A DNA stretch of 17,302 bases, from positions 1-17,302 of the forward strand of contig CAMOXX010000029.1 in the NCBI GenBank assembly GCA_946629475.1. Reading direction: 5' to 3'. Below, piece by piece: positions 1-7,138 of this stretch. The DNA is from an uncultured Blautia sp. (GTDB lineage Bacteria > Bacillota > Clostridia > Lachnospirales > Lachnospiraceae). The notes under the pieces were generated by a model, which saw only the letters and a program-made list of their open reading frames with translations, ran no database searches and was not told where the DNA came from. Made by a program: the position numbers and the translations under genes. The first letter of the stretch is position 1, and each line of letters begins with the position of its first letter.

Positions 1-35
1 AAACTAAATGGAAAGGCGCTGACCCGGCTGCATCA

Positions 36-76
36 ATGACAGGAAGGGCAGCCCTCAGGGCTGCCCTTCCTGTCAT
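36..76 (-). terminator. Perfect 19-bp hairpin after pckA
   Basis: Two perfectly complementary 19-nt arms (36-54 and 58-76) enclose a 3-nt loop, starting 10 nt past the pckA stop codon. On the minus strand only two T residues follow the stem, so this is not a textbook intrinsic terminator. It may still stop transcription or protect the mRNA 3' end. The symmetry is seen directly; the role is inferred from its position. Confidence 0.6.
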
Positions 77-86
77 CAGATCAGAA

Positions 87-1700
87 TCAAAGCTTCGGGC
101 CTGCTGCTACCAGAGCCTTGCCGGCTTCGTTTCCTTCATATTTGGTGAAGTTCTTGACAAATCTCTGAGCCAGATCCTTCGCCTTTGCTTCCCACTCGGA
201 AGCATCCGCATAGGTATCTCTCGGATCCAGAATAGCCGGATCAACACCCGGAAGAGATGTCGGAACCTCGAAGTCGAAAATCGGGATCTTCTTGGTCGGA
301 GCCTTGTTTACATCACCGTTCAGGATCGCGTCGATGATTCCACGGGTATCCTTGATGGAGATACGCTTGCCTGTGCCGTTCCATCCGGTGTTGACCAGAT
401 AAGCCTTGGCGCCGCTCTTCTGCATCTTCTTTACCAGCTCCTCGCCGTACTTGGTCGGATGCAGCTCCAGGAATGCCTGGCCGAAGCATGCGGAGAAGGT
501 CGGGGTCGGCTCGGTGATTCCACGCTCGGTTCCCGCAAGCTTTGCGGTGAATCCGGACAGGAAGTAATACTGTGTCTGCTCCGGAGTCAGAATGGAAACC
601 GGAGGAAGTACACCGAACGCATCAGCGGAAAGGAAGATTACGTTCTGGGCATCCGGGCCGGCGGAAACCGGGCGGACCTTCTTGACGATATTCTCGATGT
701 GCTCGATCGGATAGGAGACACGGGTGTTCTCCGTCACGCTCTTGTCGGCGAAATCGATCTTTCCGTCCTCAGCAACTGTAACGTTCTCAAGAAGAGCGTT
801 TCTTCTGATCGCGTTGTAGATATCCGGCTCGGATTCCTTATCGAGGTTGATAACCTTTGCATAGCATCCGCCTTCAAAGTTGAACACGCCGTTGTCATCC
901 CAGCCGTGCTCGTCATCACCGATCAGGAGACGCTTCGGGTCGGTCGACAGAGTGGTCTTGCCGGTTCCGGAAAGTCCGAAGAAGATAGCGGTATTCTCGC
1001 CGTTCATGTCCGTATTTGCGGAGCAGTGCATTGCAGCGATGCCCTTCAGCGGCAGGTAGTAGTTCATCATGGAGAAGATACCCTTCTTCATTTCACCGCC
1101 GTACCAGGTGTTGATGATAACCTGCTCACGGCTTGTGATGTTGAACGCTACGCATGTGGAGGAATTGAGTCCGAGCTCCTCATAGTTGTCAACAGCTGCC
1201 TTGGAAGCGTTGTAAACAACGAAGTCCGGCTCATAGGTCTTGAGTTCTTCCTCTGTCGGCTGAATGAACATGTTCTTGATAAAGTGTGCCTGCCATGCTA
1301 CCTCGACGATAAAACGGACAGCCATGCGGGTATCCTTGTTGGCGCCGCAGAAAGCATCCACAACAAACAGTCTCTTGTTGCAGAGCTCTTTTTTAGCGAT
1401 TTCCTTCACCACTTCCCAGGTCTCCTGGCTCATGGGATGGTTGTCATTCTTATACTCATCGGATGTCCACCATACGGTGTCCTTTGAGTTCTCATCCATT
1501 ACGATATATTTATCCTTGGGGGAACGTCCGGTGTAGATACCGGTCATGACGTTGATGGCATCAAGCTCTGTGAGCTTTCCGACTTCATAGCCGGTAAGAT
1601 CAGACTTTGTCTCTTCTTCGAAAAGGAATTCATAAGAAGGGTTGTGTACAACTTCAGTGACACCGGTAATACCATACTTACTCAGATCAAGTGCTGCCAT
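87..1700 (-). CDS. pckA: ATP-dependent phosphoenolpyruvate carboxykinase
   Basis: This enzyme interconverts oxaloacetate plus ATP with PEP, CO2 and ADP in the cytoplasm. It serves gluconeogenesis or, in many anaerobes, CO2-fixing PEP carboxylation toward succinate. The 537-residue length is normal for the ATP-dependent family. Visible motifs, in order, are TGRSPKDK (57-64), YGGEMKKG (200-207), the kinase P-loop GLSGTGKTT (242-250) and LIGDDEHGW (259-267), the last carrying metal- and nucleotide-binding acidic residues. The ATG at 1700 has an AGAGG ribosome binding site 8 nt upstream. The gene is transcribed alone from a strong promoter placed immediately after the dgt stop and ends at a long hairpin. 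No key residue appears to be missing. Confidence 0.97.
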   Translation of the reverse strand: MAALDLSKYGITGVTEVVHNPSYEFLFEEETKSDLTGYEVGKLTELDAINVMTGIYTGRSPKDKYIVMDENSKDTVWWTSDEYKNDNHPMSQETWEVVKEIAKKELCNKRLFVVDAFCGANKDTRMAVRFIVEVAWQAHFIKNMFIQPTEEELKTYEPDFVVYNASKAAVDNYEELGLNSSTCVAFNITSREQVIINTWYGGEMKKGIFSMMNYYLPLKGIAAMHCSANTDMNGENTAIFFGLSGTGKTTLSTDPKRLLIGDDEHGWDDNGVFNFEGGCYAKVINLDKESEPDIYNAIRRNALLENVTVAEDGKIDFADKSVTENTRVSYPIEHIENIVKKVRPVSAGPDAQNVIFLSADAFGVLPPVSILTPEQTQYYFLSGFTAKLAGTERGITEPTPTFSACFGQAFLELHPTKYGEELVKKMQKSGAKAYLVNTGWNGTGKRISIKDTRGIIDAILNGDVNKAPTKKIPIFDFEVPTSLPGVDPAILDPRDTYADASEWEAKAKDLAQRFVKNFTKYEGNEAGKALVAAGPKL

Positions 1701-1750
1701 TTTAATAACCTCTTTTCTTAAATATATACAACTTCTGCAAAATCAAGCCT

Positions 1751-1779
1751 ATTATCGCATCTTTAAAAGTAAATGTCAA
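1751..1779 (-). promoter_or_regulatory. Sigma-A type promoter of pckA
   Basis: On the minus strand there is a perfect -35 TTGACA (1774-1779), a 17-nt spacer and a -10 GATAAT (1751-1756). This gives a 5' UTR of about 45 nt. The promoter begins 9 nt after the dgt stop codon, so pckA can be transcribed independently of thrC-dgt. I saw no terminator between dgt and this promoter. Confidence 0.85.
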
Positions 1780-1787
1780 CAGATTAA

Positions 1788-3212
1788 CTAAACAATCCCG
1801 TTCATTCTCTGGTACAGATCCTTCGCGTAAGAATCCGTCATACCGCTTATAAAATCCGTGACAAGAAGCAGGCGGAGATACAGTTTTTCTTCCTCACGCT
1901 CGCACCTTTTGCTGTAAATATGATATACCTGCCGGTAATTCTCAGAGATCAGCCGTATGAATTTCCGGTCCATCATTCCCTGCGGAACCGCAGTATCATA
2001 ATACAGCACTGCCGGCACAAACCGGTCCATCATGTTTTCAAGGATCGTCCCTGCCGAAATCTCCATCTCCAGGATCTGGCCCGAGGTAAACGCATAGCGG
2101 TAGGCTATGTCCCCAAGCGCGTCCATCACCCATTCCCCATAAGTCCCGTAAAACAGGTCATGCTCATACGTTCCATCCATAATTCTTAAATAGTTGGATG
2201 TAAACCCGTAGGTTGCGCAGAACATCAGTCCGCTGTGAAGCCGGACTGTCATATTCTGTACAGCGTGCAGTTTCGGATTGCTGATTTTATTCCTGACCGC
2301 ATTCTGGTACTGCCGGTCAAGAATCTGCGCAGGGTCAAGCTGGCTGCTTTTTTCCTTTGCATTGTCTCTTGCCCAGATGAGTTCCTGCCGCAGCTTTTCA
2401 TAGGAGATAAATCCTTTTTTGAAGGCATCCTCAATATCCGCCGTTTTATATGCGATATCATCCGCTGCTTCCAGGATAAAGGTCAGGGGATGTCTCCTTC
2501 CCGTCGTTCCCATCTCCTTCGAGATCCGGTGATACAGATTCTGCTCTGCAGCAAAATATCCGTATTTTTTCCGCGAAATACTGCCGCTGTTTGGATCCGC
2601 CTCCACGGAAGGAACCGGGTACTTGATGATCGTGTTGAGGAGGGCATATGTAAGGTTCATCCCATTCTCATTCACCAGGAAGTGAAGCTTCGTTACCTGA
2701 CGGAGCGCCTGTGCATTGCCCTCGTACAGGTAAAGGTCCTGAATCATCTGCTCTTCCAGAAGGTCCGTCACCCGCTGGCCCTGAAAATAAAGCGACGGCA
2801 GCTTCCGAACAAACCAGTCCCGGATCGCCTCCTCCCCGAAATGGCCGAAGGGCGGATTTCCGATATCATGGATCAGTCCGGCACACTGGAGAATCTCGCA
2901 GATCTCATACTTTTTCTCCAGGGTAAAGTCCCTGTCCAGATGATTATCCAGAATATACTGTGCAATATTCTGGCCCAGCGACCTTGCAAAAGACGAAACC
3001 TCCAGAGAATGGGTAAGCCTTGTCCGGATAAAATCACTCTTGTCAAGGGCAAATACCTGTGTTTTATCCTGCAGTCTGCGAAAGGTGGCGCTCCCGATGA
3101 TCCGATGGTAATCCTTCTCAAACTCACTTCTCAGGTCTGCGTTCCCCGTGCCTGTCCGGCCGTAATTGCCGACCCTCTTTGCCGAGAGCAGCGACGTCCA
3201 GTTCATTCTCAT
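1788..3212 (-). CDS. dgt: Deoxyguanosinetriphosphate triphosphohydrolase-like HD-domain protein
   Basis: This is a dNTP triphosphohydrolase of the dGTPase family, which splits dNTP into deoxynucleoside and triphosphate and helps set dNTP pools. The HD-domain metal ligands are visible: H68 in RTRLTHS, H115-D116 in GLIHDIGNPPFGHFGEE, and a later Asp in EAADDIAY (D251/D252). The family motif EGNAQALR lies at 164-171. At 474 residues it is in the normal range. The ATG at 3212 has AAAGGA 10 nt upstream; a second in-frame ATG lies two codons in and is less well spaced. It follows thrC by 27 nt and is probably cotranscribed with it, although no functional link between the two is obvious. Substrate preference (dGTP or other dNTPs) cannot be read from the sequence. 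Confidence 0.92.
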   Translation of the reverse strand: MRMNWTSLLSAKRVGNYGRTGTGNADLRSEFEKDYHRIIGSATFRRLQDKTQVFALDKSDFIRTRLTHSLEVSSFARSLGQNIAQYILDNHLDRDFTLEKKYEICEILQCAGLIHDIGNPPFGHFGEEAIRDWFVRKLPSLYFQGQRVTDLLEEQMIQDLYLYEGNAQALRQVTKLHFLVNENGMNLTYALLNTIIKYPVPSVEADPNSGSISRKKYGYFAAEQNLYHRISKEMGTTGRRHPLTFILEAADDIAYKTADIEDAFKKGFISYEKLRQELIWARDNAKEKSSQLDPAQILDRQYQNAVRNKISNPKLHAVQNMTVRLHSGLMFCATYGFTSNYLRIMDGTYEHDLFYGTYGEWVMDALGDIAYRYAFTSGQILEMEISAGTILENMMDRFVPAVLYYDTAVPQGMMDRKFIRLISENYRQVYHIYSKRCEREEEKLYLRLLLVTDFISGMTDSYAKDLYQRMNGIV

Positions 3213-3239
3213 AGCAGTAGTGTCCTTTCACTGTAACGT

Positions 3240-4745
3240 TCAGAACAGAAAATCGCAGACAGCCTGGGGCATATCAGATGCATCTACCACTTTGTCATGC
3301 AGTATCGGCGCGATCCTGATCTCTTCTACCGCTTTCGGAATTGCGGTTCCGGTAATCCTGCTGAGCAGATCAGCCAGCTCAAAATCATCCAGCTCCTCTA
3401 TGTTTTCGGGAACCTCCGCCAGGTTTTTCAGCGCCTTAACAACGCTCCTGGTAAATTTATAGGGACTGGCTGTCGAAGCAATTACGGTCGGGCGGGGATC
3501 CTTACTGCTCTCCCGGTACTTCCGGCAGACTCCCGCCGCCACTGCCGTATGTGTATCGATCACATATTTTTCTTCCATATAAATATGGGCGATCGTCTGC
3601 TCTGTTTCGTTCTGGTCACAGTATCCGCCGCAAAAGCTCTTCAGCTGCTCTTTCTGTTCCTCCGTAATGCTGTACCATCCTTCATTTCTGAGAGCGTTCA
3701 TCTTTGCAGAGCACTCTTCCGCATTATCTCCGCAGATTTTATAAATCAGCCTTTCCAGATTGCTCGAAATCAGAATGTCCATGGACGGGGAGCTTGTCAG
3801 GATAAACTCCCTTCTTCGGTCATACGTGCCGGTTCGGAAGAAGTCAAACAGCACTTTATTCTCGTTGGACGCACAGATCAGTGTATGTACCGGCAGTCCC
3901 ATCTGTTTCGCATAATACGCAGCCAGGATGTTCCCAAAATTGCCGGTCGGGACAACAATATTGATCTCCTCACCGCACCGGATGGCCCCCTGCTCCAGAA
4001 GTTTTGCATAAGACCATACATAATAGGCGATCTGGGGAACCAGGCGGCCGATGTTGATCGAGTTTGCCGAGGAAAAGCGGAAGCCCTTTTCTGCAAGCTT
4101 TTGTGAAAGCTCTCTGTCCTCAAACATCTTTTTGACCGCAGTCTGCGCGTCATCAAAGTTTCCTGTAATGCCGATCACACAGGTATTATCCCCTTTTTGG
4201 GTCACCATCTGCTTTTCCTGAACCGGGCTGACCCCGTACTTCGGGTAAAAAACAACAATCCTGGTTCCGGGTACGTCCGCAAATCCCGCCAGGGCAGCCT
4301 TCCCGGTATCCCCCGATGTAGCCGTAAGAATCACGATTTCATCCGTCACGCTGTTTTTCTTCGCGGCTGTTGTCATTAAATAAGGGAGGATCGAGAGGGC
4401 CATATCCTTAAAGGCAATGGTCGCTCCGTGATAGAGTTCAAGAAACCAGGTATTCTCACCTGTCCTGTGAAGCGGGGCAATCTCCGGAGTATCAAACTTG
4501 TCATCGTATGCGCAGTCGATGCAGTGCTTCAGTTCCTCCTCGGTGAAATCTGTCAGGAACCGCCTCATTACTTCAAACGCAATATGCCGGTACGGTTTAC
4601 CGGTCAGTTCCTCCAGGGAGATATCCAGTTCAGGAATCGTTTCCGGTACATACAGGCCTCCGTCCGATGCCAGCCCCTTTAAAATCGCCCGGGAAGCCGG
4701 AACCCCCTCTTCGCCTCCGCGGGTACTTTTATATAAAATCTGCAT
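3240..4745 (-). CDS. thrC: Threonine synthase
   Basis: This is a PLP-dependent enzyme converting O-phospho-L-homoserine to L-threonine plus phosphate, the last step of threonine biosynthesis. At 501 residues it matches the long fungal/E. coli-type form, with the characteristic N-terminal segment (STRG at 7-10 and SDGGLYVPE at 28-36). The Schiff-base lysine is K113 in HGATIAFKDMAL, followed by TATSGDTGKAA (from 141) and the phosphate-binding VVPTGNFGN segment. The ATG at 4745 has an AAGGCGG-type ribosome binding site about 10 nt upstream. It has its own promoter and a leader of about 90 nt with possible alternative helices. It is first in a unit with dgt. Confidence 0.96.
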   Translation of the reverse strand: MQILYKSTRGGEEGVPASRAILKGLASDGGLYVPETIPELDISLEELTGKPYRHIAFEVMRRFLTDFTEEELKHCIDCAYDDKFDTPEIAPLHRTGENTWFLELYHGATIAFKDMALSILPYLMTTAAKKNSVTDEIVILTATSGDTGKAALAGFADVPGTRIVVFYPKYGVSPVQEKQMVTQKGDNTCVIGITGNFDDAQTAVKKMFEDRELSQKLAEKGFRFSSANSINIGRLVPQIAYYVWSYAKLLEQGAIRCGEEINIVVPTGNFGNILAAYYAKQMGLPVHTLICASNENKVLFDFFRTGTYDRRREFILTSSPSMDILISSNLERLIYKICGDNAEECSAKMNALRNEGWYSITEEQKEQLKSFCGGYCDQNETEQTIAHIYMEEKYVIDTHTAVAAGVCRKYRESSKDPRPTVIASTASPYKFTRSVVKALKNLAEVPENIEELDDFELADLLSRITGTAIPKAVEEIRIAPILHDKVVDASDMPQAVCDFLF

Positions 4746-4839
4746 GATTACTGTCCGCCTTTCCGTTTATATATTGTATCTGTTCAGTTTCTTCACAGAT
4801 ACAGGCAAATATCCGCCCTGTTCTGAACAGTTACAAGAT

Positions 4840-4868
4840 ATTGTAAAGGTTTTCCGGAGTTTTGTAAA
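4840..4868 (-). promoter_or_regulatory. Promoter of thrC-dgt
   Basis: On the minus strand there is a -35 TTTACA (4863-4868), a 17-nt spacer and a -10 TACAAT (4840-4845). It lies between the terminator of the upstream cell-wall hydrolase gene and thrC. This is a good sigma-A match with optimal spacing, predicting a 5' UTR of roughly 90 nt. Confidence 0.75.
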
Positions 4869-4892
4869 GAGGCGTCAGAAGGGACGCACCGG

Positions 4893-4943
4893 AAAAGAAA
4901 AAAGCGGGAGCCGGACAGAATAGTATTCTGCCGCGCTCCCGCT
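4893..4943 (-). terminator. Intrinsic terminator of the cell-wall hydrolase gene
   Basis: On the minus strand an 8-bp outer stem (AGCGGGAG, 4936-4943, with CTCCCGCT, 4903-4910) encloses an inner CAGAAT/ATTCTG stem. A T-rich tract (TTTTTTCTTTT, 4893-4903) follows directly. It starts 19 nt past the stop codon of the gene at 4963-5889. Confidence 0.9.
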
Positions 4944-4962
4944 GTATCTCCATCGTATCCGT

Positions 4963-5889
4963 TCATTCCTTCGCAGATGCCATAATCTGGACATCCTGCT
5001 GATAACTTACATCGTTCAGTGGATCTGTCTCCTCCGGATAAGTATAAAAATCATGCACTCCATATTTGAACAGGTGCTTCAGATCCGTATCAAACCAGCT
5101 TACAGCCCCTTCGGAAAGCACATCCTTCATGACAAAGAACAAAGCACCTTCGGAGTAATCCGTCCCGGATAAAGCCTGCCTCACTGCCTCGCGGGTGTCA
5201 TCCGTCACCTCGACAGTATAGAAGGCACCGTCATAGGTCGGAGCAAACTGAGGGACCCCGTTTACGTACTGAAACACAACATCGGTAACCGTGTCCGGAA
5301 AATCCTCCCGGGCAACGCGGTTCAGGATCACGTTTGCCACAAGCACCCTGCCTTTTACATCATCATCGCCTGCCTCGGCCTCCACGATTCTGAGGAGGGT
5401 GGAGTAATCAGAGTCAGACATCATTGATGCACTGGCAGCTTTTTCGATGCTGATTTCATTCATCTGCAAAGCCTGCGCCATAGCACTCTCACCCACATTA
5501 ATACTTCCGGCAGGAGAGCCGATCGTCTGCACTCTCTGTCCGACGATTATGTGATCACCGGAAGTTCCGATTCTGTTCACCCTGCTGCCCGGCTGCGGAG
5601 CGGCCGTCACTCCGGCAATGACTCCGTTAATACCGGCAGGAACCCTGTCAGCCGTCACTCCATCTGCTGTAACAATCTCATTCATCTGTGACGACGCGTA
5701 TACTTTTCCGCCTTCCTTAAAATGCAGAACCGTATTCCCCATAAGGACAGCAGCCGCCGCTGCTACGCAGCCTGTGAGCAGAATGGCATTCCTCATCTTT
5801 CTCCTGTGAGACATGCCCCTTCTGCGTTTTTTTCTATTTGACATATGCTCCCTGTCCCTTTTATTATCCATATCGCGATTCCTGCTCAT
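4963..5889 (-). CDS. Membrane-anchored SleB/CwlJ-type cell wall hydrolase
   Basis: The C-terminal region (about 160-283) matches the Hydrolase_2 family of spore-cortex and peptidoglycan hydrolases. It has RIVEAEAG (167-174) with the presumed catalytic Glu172, then VANVILNRV (184-192), VPQFAPTYDG and a WF..HxFY-like end. A very basic N-terminus (RKKRRRG, HRRKMR; residues 19-33) precedes one hydrophobic helix (about 34-52), consistent with a signal anchor or signal peptide and an extracytoplasmic enzyme. Residues 65-160 are a low-complexity linker. The ATG at 5889 has only a GGGGA-like site. In-frame ATGs at residues 7 and 16 are alternatives, the latter preceded by AGGGAG. It is a single-gene unit with its own terminator. 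Family members act in germination or vegetative wall turnover; which applies here is unknown. Confidence 0.88.
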   Translation of the reverse strand: MSRNRDMDNKRDREHMSNRKKRRRGMSHRRKMRNAILLTGCVAAAAAVLMGNTVLHFKEGGKVYASSQMNEIVTADGVTADRVPAGINGVIAGVTAAPQPGSRVNRIGTSGDHIIVGQRVQTIGSPAGSINVGESAMAQALQMNEISIEKAASASMMSDSDYSTLLRIVEAEAGDDDVKGRVLVANVILNRVAREDFPDTVTDVVFQYVNGVPQFAPTYDGAFYTVEVTDDTREAVRQALSGTDYSEGALFFVMKDVLSEGAVSWFDTDLKHLFKYGVHDFYTYPEETDPLNDVSYQQDVQIMASAKE

Positions 5890-6094
5890 ATCTGCTGTTC
5901 CCCATCTGTTATAATTAAGTATAAGGCTGCTGCACTGCTATTCACGCTTGCCATTCCTGAAACGCGAATAGTATACTTTGGTTTACATATTACAATAATT
6001 ATGTAAATCGTAATATTTTTGTAACTTTTTATTTGATTATATGTAAAAAATGGGACTCTGTCAATAGAATACAGACATTTTTTTGGACAATATC

Positions 6095-6123
6095 TTGACT
6101 TATATCGTCGGGGATGGTATTAT
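6095..6123 (+). promoter_or_regulatory. Promoter of tRNA-Pro
   Basis: On the plus strand there is a -35 TTGACT (6095-6100), a 17-nt spacer and a -10 TATTAT (6118-6123). Predicted initiation is near 6130, about 26 nt before the mature tRNA. The remaining AT-rich stretch between the hydrolase start (5889) and this promoter must also hold the divergent hydrolase promoter. TATACT is a possible -10 there, but I could not choose a convincing -35. Confidence 0.8.
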
Positions 6124-6155
6124 ACATTACGCTGAATGAAAACAGTTCAGATTTT

Positions 6156-6229
6156 CGGGGTATGGCGTAGCTTGGTAGCGCGCTCGGCTGGGGGCCGAGA
6201 GGTCGCAGGTTCAAATCCTGTTGCCCCGA
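6156..6229 (+). tRNA. tRNA-Pro (anticodon GGG)
   Basis: A complete 74-nt cloverleaf is visible. The 7-bp acceptor stem is CGGGGTA with TGCCCCG. The 5-bp anticodon stem is CTCGG with CCGAG, enclosing loop CTGGGGG with anticodon GGG at 6190-6192. The T arm is GCAGG/TTCAAAT/CCTGT and the discriminator is A. The 3' CCA is not encoded, so it must be added after transcription. Seven Ts follow directly, then a long bidirectional hairpin. This is the only plus-strand gene in the window and it converges with the amidohydrolase operon. Confidence 0.96.
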
Positions 6230-6236
6230 TTTTTTT

Positions 6237-6292
6237 GTGCTCAATTTGAAAAGGGGCTGTGGATAACCACAGCCCCTTTTCAAATTGAGCAC
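6237..6292. terminator. Bidirectional terminator: 26-bp perfect hairpin
   Basis: Two perfectly complementary 26-nt arms (6237-6262 and 6267-6292) enclose a 4-nt loop. The core is AAAAGGGGCTGTGG and its complement, so a GC stem is followed by TTTT in both directions. It begins one base after the amidohydrolase stop on the minus strand and 7 nt after the tRNA on the plus strand. It therefore plausibly terminates both convergent units. Confidence 0.88.
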
Positions 6293-6293
6293 A

Positions 6294-7106
6294 TCAGTTC
6301 AGCTCTTCCAGTCCGTACAGATCCGCACAGGTTCTCCAGTAGATCCTCTCGTACTCTTCCTCCGTCAGATCCAGTTTTTTCATATATTCCAGGTCCCTGT
6401 TCTGGGTCCACAGCGGATAGTCCGTGCCGAACATCACCCGTTCCGCACCGTAAGTCCGAATAATCTCCCTTGCCTTCTCCGGAGTCAGGCCGAAAAAGGA
6501 AGACGAGGTGTCTACCAGGACATTCGGATAATCCGGCAGAACCTTTGCCGCCTCCTCCCAAACACTCCAGCCGCCCAGATGAGCGGCAATCACTTTCATC
6601 CTGGGGAACGAACGGAGAATGTGGGAAATTCTGTCCGGATTGGAGTAATCATACCGGTAGTCTCCCGCATGGATCAAAAGCGGCAGCCCACTGTCCTCAA
6701 TCAGTTCATACATACGGAAAGCTTTTTTATCATCCGACACAAATTTCTGAATATCCGGGTGAAGCTTTACACCTTTCAGGCCCAGCTCCCGGATCTCGCG
6801 AAGATCCGCCGCGGGATCCTCCGAATCAGGATGCATGGCGCCAAGACCGGTAAAGGCCCCCTCCGACTGCTGCACGGATTCCGCAATAAAATGATTGATG
6901 GATGAAACCTGATGCGGTGTCGTCGCGACCGAATGTACAACAAACCCGGTAATTCCCGCTTTCCTGCCGCTCGACAGCAGTGTCTGCACCGTCCCGTCAT
7001 GGCTCTGCGGGGAAAGCCCCTCATAAAAACGGTTCACCGCCTCCACTGCTTTATGCGCAATCTTTTCCGGGTAAATGTGGCAGTGGCTGTCTATAATTCT
7101 TGTCAT
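6294..7106 (-). CDS. Amidohydrolase-2 family metal-dependent hydrolase or decarboxylase
   Basis: This 270-residue protein has the TIM-barrel amidohydrolase-2 pattern (Pfam Amidohydro_2, PF04909). The ligand set looks complete: D6/H8/H10 in DSHCHIYP, H116 in KGVKLHPD, H146 in LLIHAGD, H176 in IAAHLGG and D229 in MFGTDYP. The family includes hydrolases and non-oxidative decarboxylases such as aminocarboxymuconate-semialdehyde and resorcylate decarboxylases, so the reaction cannot be named. The ATG at 7106 has GGAG with a 10-nt gap (GGAGTACGGAA, spacing measured from the first bases). It is the last gene of a three-gene operon, 32 nt after the TIM-barrel/CoA-ligase fusion, and ends at the bidirectional hairpin. 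An acid or ring substrate related to the neighbouring CoA ligase is an inference only. Confidence 0.85.
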   Translation of the reverse strand: MTRIIDSHCHIYPEKIAHKAVEAVNRFYEGLSPQSHDGTVQTLLSSGRKAGITGFVVHSVATTPHQVSSINHFIAESVQQSEGAFTGLGAMHPDSEDPAADLREIRELGLKGVKLHPDIQKFVSDDKKAFRMYELIEDSGLPLLIHAGDYRYDYSNPDRISHILRSFPRMKVIAAHLGGWSVWEEAAKVLPDYPNVLVDTSSSFFGLTPEKAREIIRTYGAERVMFGTDYPLWTQNRDLEYMKKLDLTEEEYERIYWRTCADLYGLEELN

Positions 7107-7138
7107 TTCCGTACTCCATTTTCGTGCTCCGCTGCAAA

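Noticed and set aside
36..1487. Long plus-strand open frame of 483 codons
   Set aside because: It lies antisense to pckA, whose protein motifs and promoter are unmistakable, and its translation shows no recognisable domain.
2235..3236. Plus-strand frame of 333 codons
   Set aside because: It is antisense to the well-supported dGTPase gene and has no recognisable motif.
6156..6229. tRNA-Pro as an integration site for a mobile element
   Set aside because: No integrase gene, no direct repeat of the tRNA 3' end elsewhere in the window, and ordinary housekeeping neighbours.
6029..6292. 87-codon minus-strand frame containing QDLNLRPLGPQPSALPSYA
   Set aside because: That peptide is the antisense translation of the tRNA-Pro gene, a well-known spurious annotation. 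The frame also crosses the terminator hairpin.
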